Origin: Aporhodopirellula rubra
GTDB lineage: Bacteria; Planctomycetota; Planctomycetia; Pirellulales; Pirellulaceae
Reading direction: 5' to 3'
Length of the DNA: 64,000 nucleotides
NCBI RefSeq assembly: GCF_014192335.1
Contig: NZ_JACHXU010000010.1
Span: 163,816-227,815, forward strand
Below are positions 47,458 to 54,947 of this stretch, one piece after another. The notes under the pieces are model-generated. The model did not search any database. It saw only the letters and a list, made by a program, of their open reading frames with translations, and was not told where the DNA came from. Position 1 is the stretch's first letter; the number at the start of each line of letters is the position of its first letter. Made by a program: the position numbers and the translations under genes.

Positions 47458-48753
47458 TTATGGTAGGTAGGGCCAGTACGTGAGCTTGTCGTTTTGATGA
47501 GCGACGAAACGAGCATCGCCGTCTTGCGATACCACCACCGCGATTGCTTGGTTGAGTCCATTGACCAGTCGATACGCGGATCGGTGTCGTGTGCCGGCGG
47601 AATCTGCTCGTTCGACGACCGATTGAAACGCTTCGATATCCATCGCGCGGTGGATCTCTTGGACCGGCGTATCGCCGAGGATCTCGCCGCCGAATCCGAT
47701 CATGCGAAAACTGTGATCGAGCACCAACGCGCCGTCGACGCTCATCATGTCGGCGAGCAGATGGCCAAACTCGATCAAGTAATCATCGAAACGTCTGAGC
47801 TCGGCGTCGCGAATCTGTTGGTAGTCGTTCCACGTCAATTCTTGCAGATTCAGCGGGCGGCCGACATCGAGTGCCCGAGAGACCAAACGCAGGATCAAAT
47901 TGCGATAAACCATCGTCAATTCGTTCGGTTGGAACTTCACGCGAAATCGCAGCCAATCCTCCGTCGTGCCGTCCTCATGTGAGCCGTCGGGCAGGAAAAC
48001 CAGCATGCCACCGCGACGGCGATTCCGCATCAATCGAAGGACCCGTCGGACGACTCCCTGCGCAACGTCTTGAACGAACGACTCACAAACGCGAGTGGCG
48101 AGTGGATCGGTTTGGGATTCATGCAGGCTGGCTAGCAACGACTCGCGAACGTTCACGAATCGATCGGCAATCCATGCCGACCGGAACGGGTCGAAGCCGT
48201 CGGTGAGCAGTTGACCTTGCATCGTCTCCAGGACGCGGGAATATCCGGACGCGGCAACCAAATGACCAGGCCGAACCGCCTGGACGACCAAGTTTTCGGG
48301 CAGTTGTACGCCTTCGTAACGGTTGCCCTCCACTCGGTTGACCCATTCGGTACCGGTAACCGCCATTCCCCAGATCACCAACCGTCCTCCGGCATCGTGA
48401 TCAACCGCCAGAAGTGACCGATAGAAATCAGCGGCACCGGCTAATTTGCGAAGGTTGTGAGCGGATAGAGCGGTCGGCTCGGCGAAGGCAAGAACGTGCG
48501 GCCGCGTTTGATCAGTCAGGCACGTCTGCAGATGCGCTGGCGTAGCATAGATAATCCGACATCGAACCGGATCATCCTCCTCCCGCAGCAAGCTCGCTTG
48601 ATAGCAAACGTCCAGAATTGTTGTCAGAGACGCTTGGTCGGGAAGATATTCGGTGGCAACGCCCTTTTTTTTCCACTGATTCGCAAGGACTCTCGCCATC
48701 TCAGCGGGGTAGGAAGACTGGGTGGAAAACTGATAGGGAGGGATGTTGGTCAA
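47458..48753 (-). CDS. DACNV-type protein: diadenylate cyclase-like C-terminal domain
   Basis: This 431-residue protein is mostly unfamiliar in its first 330 residues, which contain FDPFRSAWIADRFVNV, a basic LRLMRNRRRGGMLVF segment and PNELTMVYRNLILRLVSRAL. The C-terminal ~95 residues match a DisA_N/DAC-like domain, with DGALVLDHSF at residue 340 and GTRHRSA at 387-393, then a final AVVVSQDGDARFV strand. DGA and RHR are the diadenylate-cyclase signature pair; the spacing (about 47 residues) is longer than in DisA or CdaA. The domain is usually described as a probable sensor, DACNV. No membrane segment is seen. The start is a TTG at 48753; ATG 48699 is an alternative. It may share a transcript with the upstream membrane protein. 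Confidence 0.7.
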   Translation of the reverse strand: MTNIPPYQFSTQSSYPAEMARVLANQWKKKGVATEYLPDQASLTTILDVCYQASLLREEDDPVRCRIIYATPAHLQTCLTDQTRPHVLAFAEPTALSAHNLRKLAGAADFYRSLLAVDHDAGGRLVIWGMAVTGTEWVNRVEGNRYEGVQLPENLVVQAVRPGHLVAASGYSRVLETMQGQLLTDGFDPFRSAWIADRFVNVRESLLASLHESQTDPLATRVCESFVQDVAQGVVRRVLRLMRNRRRGGMLVFLPDGSHEDGTTEDWLRFRVKFQPNELTMVYRNLILRLVSRALDVGRPLNLQELTWNDYQQIRDAELRRFDDYLIEFGHLLADMMSVDGALVLDHSFRMIGFGGEILGDTPVQEIHRAMDIEAFQSVVERADSAGTRHRSAYRLVNGLNQAIAVVVSQDGDARFVAHQNDKLTYWPYLP

Positions 48754-48833
48754 GGCGACAATTCCAGCACGGTCACAGAGTTGTCCGTCGAGACAACGTT
48801 TTCCATCGAGGCGTTTGGATGAATTATGACAAC

Positions 48834-49250
48834 TTAGGAAGCCGGCAAGAGTGAAGCCAGATCAGTCGAAACCTGAAATAGATCGGGGATTCGGCTTTTG
48901 AAATCGTATTTCCCGGAAAATGCCCCGTCTGCGTGAGTGAAACGTCGGAGAATGATGCGACCGGATTTGGGTGTCAGCAGTAGTAGATGGCCGATCCGTT
49001 CAGGAGATGCGATTTGCCATCCGGCAGCAAACCCGATTGCGGCGCCGATGTGCCATCGAAAAGCGTCGATGAGCTCTTCTGGATTAGCAAGCAGGAGCAT
49101 GAAGAAAATAGGAACAGTGACCATCTCATGGAATGGCGGGTAAGGGTTTCCAACACGATCGGCGATGTGAACAACACCCCAGCAGACCGACGCGGTGAAG
49201 GCCAGTCGTATACACGTAACGACACGTTTCGAGGGGAGGTTCAGATGCAC
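48834..49250 (-). CDS. Hypothetical small membrane protein
   Basis: A 138-residue reading frame with hydrophobic stretches VVTCIRLAFTASVCWGVVHIA, MVTVPIFFMLLLANP and IGAAIGFAAGW, then a basic, polar C-terminus ending in LASLLPAS. It has no recognised domain. It lies 80 bases upstream of the DACNV gene on the same strand, so they may be co-expressed, and a GGAAG sits about ten bases before its ATG. No competing frame on the other strand is convincing. Confidence that it is a real gene is moderate; function unknown. Confidence 0.5.
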   Translation of the reverse strand: MHLNLPSKRVVTCIRLAFTASVCWGVVHIADRVGNPYPPFHEMVTVPIFFMLLLANPEELIDAFRWHIGAAIGFAAGWQIASPERIGHLLLLTPKSGRIILRRFTHADGAFSGKYDFKSRIPDLFQVSTDLASLLPAS

Positions 49251-49586
49251 CAGAGGGATTCTTCCGCACGAACGTTAGCTTTGTCAGCGGTTGGCTGTCG
49301 TGTCGTCTCAGTATACCGCGCAGTCATCGACGCGAAGTGCCACTTCATTGGGGCAGCATTACGGGCGGAGCATTTGCGCAGGCAGCCCGTTGTTACTCAC
49401 GCTCAACCACCTGCCTCGATACAAGCCATCTATCGCGATACCTTGGACCGCGTTCTGGTGGAGGCAGATTCGTTGCAGACGCTGTCGGGGGGGCTTGTGC
49501 CCGAGTGCGGGGAGATACGATGAGCGGAGCGGCGCAATCGTTTGCTACGCCGCGAGCTAGTGTGTGAACAGCATGCTCGTGAACCG
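49251..49586. other. Intergenic region without clear features
   Basis: These 336 bases separate the small membrane protein gene from the manA stop. Short frames only; no repeat, hairpin or RNA gene was recognised. Confidence 0.45.
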
Positions 49587-50540
49587 CTAGGTCATTGTGA
49601 GGACGATGGTGTCTGCGGCGAGTTCGATTGTGGCCACGTCGTGGGCAGCGGGGAGGAGGACGGAGGTTCCTGGAGTGAGTGGCAATCGCTCAGATTCGGT
49701 GACCAGGGTCGCTTCGCCTTGCGGGATTGTAATGATGTGGAAGCGATTATCGCCTCCGACGGTCCCGGTTCCGTTGCTGATCGCTCGCAAGCGGAATTTG
49801 TCGCACTCGACGAGAGTTTGCCATCCCTCGGTTTCGGGATCGGCGCGAAGCGGTGCGACGGGGCCCCGTTCGAAATCCGTCACTTCGATGCTTTGTTCGA
49901 TATGCAGTTCGCGGCCGTTCCCATTTGCGTCGACGCGATTCCAGTCATAGAGACGAAATGTCGTGTCGCTCGATTGTTGAATTTCGGCAACGAGCAGTCC
50001 TGCGCCGATCGCGTGGACCGTCCCTGCGGGGATGAAAACGCAATCACCCGGTTGGGCTTCGAATTGATGAAGGACTTCTTCGGCGCGTCCCTCTTCGACG
50101 GCAGATCGGAGTTCTTCAGCATCGACGCCGCTTTTTAGTCCAGCGTAAATGACCGATCCGGGTTTGGCGTCGACGATGTACCACGCTTCCGTCTTGCCGA
50201 GATCGGGGACAGGCATGGTTGCTCCGTACTCGTCCGTCGGGTGAACCTGCACGCTCAGAACGCGATTGCAGTCGAGGTATTTCAGCAGCAGCGGGAAATG
50301 GTCTTGAGCTGCCTCGCCCATCAACCACTCATTGTGATCGGTGAGCAACTCTTTCAGCGTTTTGCCCTCGAGGTGACCGGACGTGACGACGCTCTGGTCG
50401 ATCCCGTGATCGACGACTTCCCAACTCTCGGCGTAATCTGATTCCTCGCCGATTGGTTTGCGGAGTCGTTCACCGAGCAGGCGACCGCCCCAAATGGTTT
50501 GTTTGAGAACGGGTTTGAACTGCAGAGGGTAGGCTTTCAT
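49587..50540 (-). CDS. manA: Mannose-6-phosphate isomerase, class I (short type)
   Basis: The 317-residue protein is a zinc-dependent phosphomannose isomerase of the short Bacillus ManA type. KQTIWGGRLLGERL starts the fold, LLKYLDCNRVLSVQVHPTDEY supplies Gln and His ligands, KTEAWYIVD the glutamate, and IPAGTVHAIGAGLLVAEIQQ the second histidine plus active-site loop. It interconverts mannose-6-phosphate and fructose-6-phosphate, feeding GDP-mannose synthesis. ATG 50540 starts the conserved MKAYPLQFKPV; an in-frame start lies nine bases upstream. It is not part of an obvious operon. Confidence 0.92.
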   Translation of the reverse strand: MKAYPLQFKPVLKQTIWGGRLLGERLRKPIGEESDYAESWEVVDHGIDQSVVTSGHLEGKTLKELLTDHNEWLMGEAAQDHFPLLLKYLDCNRVLSVQVHPTDEYGATMPVPDLGKTEAWYIVDAKPGSVIYAGLKSGVDAEELRSAVEEGRAEEVLHQFEAQPGDCVFIPAGTVHAIGAGLLVAEIQQSSDTTFRLYDWNRVDANGNGRELHIEQSIEVTDFERGPVAPLRADPETEGWQTLVECDKFRLRAISNGTGTVGGDNRFHIITIPQGEATLVTESERLPLTPGTSVLLPAAHDVATIELAADTIVLTMT

Positions 50541-51261
50541 AACAACCATATTGCGTCATTGATGGGCTGGCGCCGGCCAGCGGGGGATCGTGTTAGGCAG
50601 GAAGCAATTGGGCAGCGGTCTGGCAAACAGGATTGGTGGCCGTCGCTACTGCGCGACGCTCGTGACTCGATTCGCAGTCGTACTGTTGTTGGTATTCTGC
50701 GATATCAATGAACCTACGAGGTCTCGTCGCAACATCCTCTCGCGTGAAGTGAAATTTGTCAAAGCACCTGAGCCTGGAACCGTGTCGCGAGAGCCTTTGC
50801 GGCCGCGTTAGCGCTAGGATTGAAGGCATAAGCCGCAGGGTTTATGCGGCGGGGTTGACCGGCTGTGGTGCGGTCAAAGCATTCGTTGGTCGGCGGCACC
50901 GGCCGGAAGTTTTGGCTAGCGAGGTGATTGAGTGCGCCGAAGGCGTTTCAGACAGTAGCCGGCAGTCGAGCGAAGCGAACACTGCCGGATCCATGGAACA
51001 GACGGTCAATCGACCCCGAAGGTGGTCGCACCGGCGCCACGCTGGTTTCTGCAACCCTGTTCGGGGTCGACGCGATTTCGTTTTTAGGTGTCCGTAGGTG
51101 CGCTGCGCGACCTACGGCTACTTTCTAGAACGCCTTCGGCGTGAACGGGCTCGTGAGGACTCAATCGCTCGTGGCGAGTTTGAGCTCGTGACAACAAGCC
51201 CTGACGCCGTTTGGGCGCTGGATTCACCAGTGACTCTGGCAGCGTCCTTATCGAAAACGTG
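50541..51261. other. Intergenic region hosting a REP/MITE-like element
   Basis: No gene is supported in these 721 bases. The part from 50935 to 51146 is the palindromic element listed separately. A separate hairpin, cataagccgcagggtttatg (50829-50848), lies just left of it. The remainder carries no recognised feature. Confidence 0.55.
50935..51146 (+). mobile_element. MITE-like, transposase-less relative of the RAYT locus
   Basis: The order matches the RAYT locus at 5528-6195: a small hairpin (gcgccgaaggcg), then GTAG (50955-50958) and a stem ccggcagt (50959-50966)/actgccgg (50981-50988) with the loop cgagcgaagcgaac. An internal cccgaagg...ttcggggtcga follows, then the inverted hairpin ccgtaggt (51092-51099)/acctacgg (51110-51117) with ctac (51118-51121), and a final hairpin with cgccttcggcg. 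About 0.5 kb including the transposase gene is missing. Stems differ from the other copy but keep pairing. Confidence 0.72.
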
Positions 51262-51597
51262 TTAGCGTGCGTTGAGCTGTTGTGCTCGCGCCATCGCGTC
51301 TTCGGCTTTGCGGATGTACTCCTGGTCTTGGGTGCCGGCCCAGGCTTTTTGGTACGTGACGCTCATCGCGGTGAAGTTGAAGGCGTCCTCGGGTTCGAGT
51401 TCGCAGACTCGTTCGCCGTGCTTGACGGCTTTTTCGTGGTCACCGGTTTTGGTGTAGACGCGTGCGAGTGCGAGGTGCGCGAGCACGAACGTGTCGTCTT
51501 CGCCGAGGATCTTTTCGAGTGCCGCGGCGGCTTCGTCGAACTTTTCGTCGTCGATCAGTTTTTCAACGTCGTTGTATTGAGCGTGAATGTCAGACAT
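51262..51597 (-). CDS. Small TPR-repeat protein
   Basis: The 111-residue protein consists of about two tetratricopeptide repeats: KFDEAAAALEKILGEDDTF followed by VLAHLALARVYTKTGDHEKAV, then HGERVCELEPEDAFNFTAM, SVTYQKAWAGTQDQEY and a final AEDAMARAQQL helix. It has no signal peptide or other domain. TPR proteins act as scaffolds; the partner is unknown. It follows ppdK on the same strand, after about 150 bases containing two hairpins that probably terminate ppdK, so it likely has its own promoter. Confidence 0.82.
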   Translation of the reverse strand: MSDIHAQYNDVEKLIDDEKFDEAAAALEKILGEDDTFVLAHLALARVYTKTGDHEKAVKHGERVCELEPEDAFNFTAMSVTYQKAWAGTQDQEYIRKAEDAMARAQQLNAR

Positions 51598-51673
51598 GGA
51601 AGAAAGTTTTGCGGGAGTATAGGAAGGGGCGATCAGGGCCGAAACGAGAATTGCGTTGGAAAGGTCAACGCAA

Positions 51674-51705
51674 CACCCTCCCCGGGCGAATGCTCGGGGA
51701 GGGTG
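51674..51705 (-). terminator. Perfect 11-bp hairpin 3' of ppdK
   Basis: caccctccccg (51674-51684) pairs exactly with cggggagggtg (51695-51705) around a 10-base loop. It lies between the ppdK stop and the TPR gene. The T-run after the stem on the minus strand is weak (ttgcgttgacc), so it may act as a terminator or as a 3'-end stabiliser. Confidence 0.55.
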
Positions 51706-51723
51706 CGATGTGAATTCATCGAA

Positions 51724-51739
51724 CGCCTCTTAGGAGGCG
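51724..51739 (-). terminator. Short hairpin directly after the ppdK stop codon
   Basis: cgcctc (51724-51729) pairs with gaggcg (51734-51739) around a ttag loop, ten bases beyond the ppdK stop. No T-run follows; with the larger hairpin at 51674 it forms a double stem in the 3' untranslated region. Confidence 0.4.
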
Positions 51740-51749
51740 ATCAGAGAAA

Positions 51750-54437
51750 CTACTTTTGGCTCAGAGCAGCTTGGGCAGCGGCGAGGCGAGCGATTGGCAC
51801 GCGGAACGGGCTGCACGAAACGTAGTCGAGGCCGACCTTGTTGCAGAAACCGACCGAAGCAGGATCACCACCGTGTTCGCCACAGATACCGATCTTGAGT
51901 TTGGTCTTCTTGCTGCGTCCCTTGGTGACACCCATTTCGACGAGTTGGCCGACACCGCTTTGGTCGAGCGATTGGAACGGGTCGACAGGAACGATCTTGT
52001 GCTCGATGTAATCGGGCAGGAACCCACCGACGTCGTCACGGCTGTAGCCGAACGTCATTTGGGTCAAGTCATTCGTGCCGAAGCTGAAGAAGTCGGCGTA
52101 CTCGGCAACTTCGTCTGCGGTCAAGCAAGCACGTGGGATTTCGATCATCGTGCCGATGAGGATGTTCAGTTTGCCTTCGAACTTCTTCGCGGCAACTGTT
52201 TTCTCGATCGTTGCTTCGACCTTCTCACGCAGGATCTGGAGCTCAGCGGAGGTGCCGACGAGCGGGATCATGATTTCAGGTTGTGCGTCGATCTTCTTCT
52301 TGGCACACGAGATCGCTGCTTCGACGATCGCTTGAACTTGCATCTCGAGAATTTCGGGATACGTGATGCTCAAACGGCAACCGCGGTGACCGAGCATCGG
52401 GTTGGATTCGTGAAGAGCGGAGCTGCGTTTCTTGATCTCGGCAGGTTTGACATCGAGTTCTTCAGCCATTTGCTTTTGAGCGGCTGCTTCGTGAGGCAGG
52501 AACTCGTGCAATGGTGGATCGAGCAAACGAACGGTTACGGGGCAACCGGCCATTGCTTTGAAGATACCTTCGAAGTCTTTGCGTTGGAAAGGAAGCAATT
52601 TCTTCAGTGCCGCACGACGATCTGCTTCGGTGTCTGCGAGGATCATCGAACGCATGTGGATGATGCGATCGGCTTCGAAGAACATGTGCTCGGTACGGCA
52701 AAGGCCGATGCCTTCGGCGCCGAAGTCACGTGCTCGCTTGCTGTCGGCAGGCGAATCCGCGTTGGTGCGAATCTTCAGGGTGCGATACTTATCGGCCCAC
52801 TGCATCAGTTTGGCAAAGTCGCCCGAGAGCTTCGGTTCTTGGGTTTCGACTTCGCCCGCCATGACTTCGCCCGTGGTTCCATCGAGGCTGATGGTGTCCT
52901 TGGCGGTGAAGGTGCGAGTTTTGCCTTCCGCATCGGTGACGGTGATCTTCTTGGCTTTTTCATTGATGTGAACGTCGCCAGCACCCGCGACGCAGCACTT
53001 GCCCCAACCACGAGCAACCACAGCGGCGTGGCTCGTCGCACCACCGGTGCTGGTCAGAATTCCGCACGCCGCGGACATGCCTTCGACGTCCTCAGGGCTG
53101 GTTTCGCGGCGAACCAAGATGACTTCTTCGCCGGCTTCGTGACGCTCGCGAGCTTCGGTTGCGGTGAAAGCGAGTTTACCAACGGCTGCACCTGGGGACG
53201 CGTTGAGTCCGCGGCACAAGACGTCAGCAGCGTTGCGTGCGGTCGGTTTGAACGATGGCAACAGGCAGTGCGTCAGGTCCGAGGCGGGGACGCGAAGGAC
53301 GGCTTCCTTCTCGGTGATCAGGCCTTCTTTGACCATGTCGCAGGCGATCTTGACGGCGGCGATTCCGTTGCGTTTCCCGGTACGGGTTTGCAACATGAAC
53401 AGCTTGCCCTTCTCGATGGTGAACTCGATGTCCTGCATTTCTTTGTAATGCGTTTCGAGCGTCTTCTTGATTTCCATCAATTCCTTGTGAGCCGCTTTGT
53501 CCCATTTGCCCATTTCTGAAACGGGTTGTGGGGTGCGGATCCCGGCGACGACGTCTTCGCCTTGGGCGTTGATGAGGAACTCACCGTAGAACTTGTTTTG
53601 TCCGGTGTTCGGGTCGCGGGTGAAACCGACGCCCGTTCCCGAGTCATCGCCCATGTTGCCATAAACCATGGCTTGGACGTTAACAGCGGTACCGATCAGG
53701 TTGGCGATTTCCGAGTTACCCTTGGCTGCTTCGATGCGGCGGTAAGAGATCGCTCGGTCAGCGTTCCACGAACCGAAGACGGCTTCGATTGCGAGTTGGA
53801 GTTGCTTGATCGGGTCTTGTGGGAAGTCTTCGCCGGCGTCTTTCTTGTAGACGGCTTTGTAGGCTTCGCAAAGTTCGCGAAGGCCTTCGGCAGGCACGTC
53901 GGTGTCTTCGGTGACCTTGTATTTCTTTTTGATCTTATCGAAGGCTTCTTCGAAGCTGTGGTGAGGAAGCCCCATCACGACGTCGCCGTACATGTTGATC
54001 AAACGGCGGTAGGCGTCGAAAGCGAACCGCTCGTTCTTGGTCGCTTTGGCGAGACCTTCGACGGCCACGTCGTTAAGACCGAGGTTGAGAATCGTGTTCA
54101 TCATCCCTGGCATCGAGACGGCCGCACCGCTGCGGACGCTGACCAGGAGTGGGTTGTCGTTGTCACCGAATTTCTTGCCGAGTTCATTTTCGAGCGTTTC
54201 GACTGCTTCGTGAACTTCGTCCATCAAACCTTTGGGAAGTTGCTTGCCGCTCTTGTAGTAGTCGCCGCAGACTTCGGTGGTGATGGTGAATCCGGGAGGC
54301 ACAGGCAGCCCGATCGAGGTCATTTCGGCGAGGTTGAGGCCTTTACCGCCCAGGAGGGCTTTCGGGTGACCCTTGCCTTCGGTTTTCTTTTTACCGAAGT
54401 AATAAACCATTTTGGCTGCTTGAGATTTCTTTGCCAT
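51750..54437 (-). CDS. ppdK: Pyruvate, phosphate dikinase
   Basis: The 895-residue enzyme has the full PPDK domain order: an N-terminal ATP-grasp region (LLGGKGLNLAEMTSIGLPVPPG; later GDVVMGLPHHSFEEAF), the swivelling phosphohistidine domain with TGGATSHAAVVARGWGKCC, and the C-terminal PEP-binding TIM barrel with GLCRTEHMFFE, FGTNDLTQMTFG and the catalytic cysteine in GICGEHGGDP. It interconverts pyruvate + ATP + Pi and PEP + AMP + PPi. The Met of the usual GGMTSHAAV is Ala here. ATG 54437 starts the MVYYFGKKK-type end soon after. Two hairpins follow the stop. Confidence 0.96.
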   Translation of the reverse strand: MAKKSQAAKMVYYFGKKKTEGKGHPKALLGGKGLNLAEMTSIGLPVPPGFTITTEVCGDYYKSGKQLPKGLMDEVHEAVETLENELGKKFGDNDNPLLVSVRSGAAVSMPGMMNTILNLGLNDVAVEGLAKATKNERFAFDAYRRLINMYGDVVMGLPHHSFEEAFDKIKKKYKVTEDTDVPAEGLRELCEAYKAVYKKDAGEDFPQDPIKQLQLAIEAVFGSWNADRAISYRRIEAAKGNSEIANLIGTAVNVQAMVYGNMGDDSGTGVGFTRDPNTGQNKFYGEFLINAQGEDVVAGIRTPQPVSEMGKWDKAAHKELMEIKKTLETHYKEMQDIEFTIEKGKLFMLQTRTGKRNGIAAVKIACDMVKEGLITEKEAVLRVPASDLTHCLLPSFKPTARNAADVLCRGLNASPGAAVGKLAFTATEARERHEAGEEVILVRRETSPEDVEGMSAACGILTSTGGATSHAAVVARGWGKCCVAGAGDVHINEKAKKITVTDAEGKTRTFTAKDTISLDGTTGEVMAGEVETQEPKLSGDFAKLMQWADKYRTLKIRTNADSPADSKRARDFGAEGIGLCRTEHMFFEADRIIHMRSMILADTEADRRAALKKLLPFQRKDFEGIFKAMAGCPVTVRLLDPPLHEFLPHEAAAQKQMAEELDVKPAEIKKRSSALHESNPMLGHRGCRLSITYPEILEMQVQAIVEAAISCAKKKIDAQPEIMIPLVGTSAELQILREKVEATIEKTVAAKKFEGKLNILIGTMIEIPRACLTADEVAEYADFFSFGTNDLTQMTFGYSRDDVGGFLPDYIEHKIVPVDPFQSLDQSGVGQLVEMGVTKGRSKKTKLKIGICGEHGGDPASVGFCNKVGLDYVSCSPFRVPIARLAAAQAALSQK

Positions 54438-54947
54438 CGTCGCTAGATGTCCCTGTGGGGGTTCTTGATTTGGGATCCGAGTCGGCCCAAACCGCAAGTC
54501 GACGGCGATCGCGCCGTCAGGAGGCGCTCACTCGCGCCGGGTTCAGTACCGGGAATTAGCCGGAAAGCGTATTTGCCTTGCTAGATTAGGTCAATCGTAC
54601 CGGGGTCATTCCGCGTCAAAATGACCGCTATTTTCGCAGGCGTGACGGATTATGTCGCGCCGCACGATCTCGTTTGCGAGCAACCGGTGCCCATTGCTCG
54701 ATGGCCGTTCGGCGCAGTGGCGGCACGCGCGTGCTCAATTTCAGCAGTTGAACCCGATCAACTGATCGCCGTTTGGAATCGAATTGTCGCCGTGAAATTG
54801 ATGGTCCCGGTGAGATCGTGGGAGACCGACGGCGGTTGGATTTGTTCTCGGCGAAAGCGACCTTGATGCCATGTTGCGGCGGCGATACCCTGATGGCTCG
54901 AGTTACATGGATGTTTCACGCGAGTCATGGGCCTGGGAGGCCGAGCG
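54438..54947. other. Divergent intergenic region ppdK / histidine kinase
   Basis: About 510 bases holding the promoters of both neighbours. An 81-codon plus-strand frame (54621-54866) has no domain, signal peptide or ribosome site and is not called. No repeat or RNA gene was recognised. Confidence 0.5.

Noticed and set aside
51756-53519. 587-codon open frame antisense to ppdK
   Set aside because: ppdK is unambiguous over its full length; the antisense frame has skewed composition (Phe/Asp/Arg-rich) typical of shadow frames.
54621-54866. 81-codon plus-strand frame between ppdK and the histidine kinase
   Set aside because: No ribosome site, domain or hydrophobic pattern; it lies in the shared promoter region.
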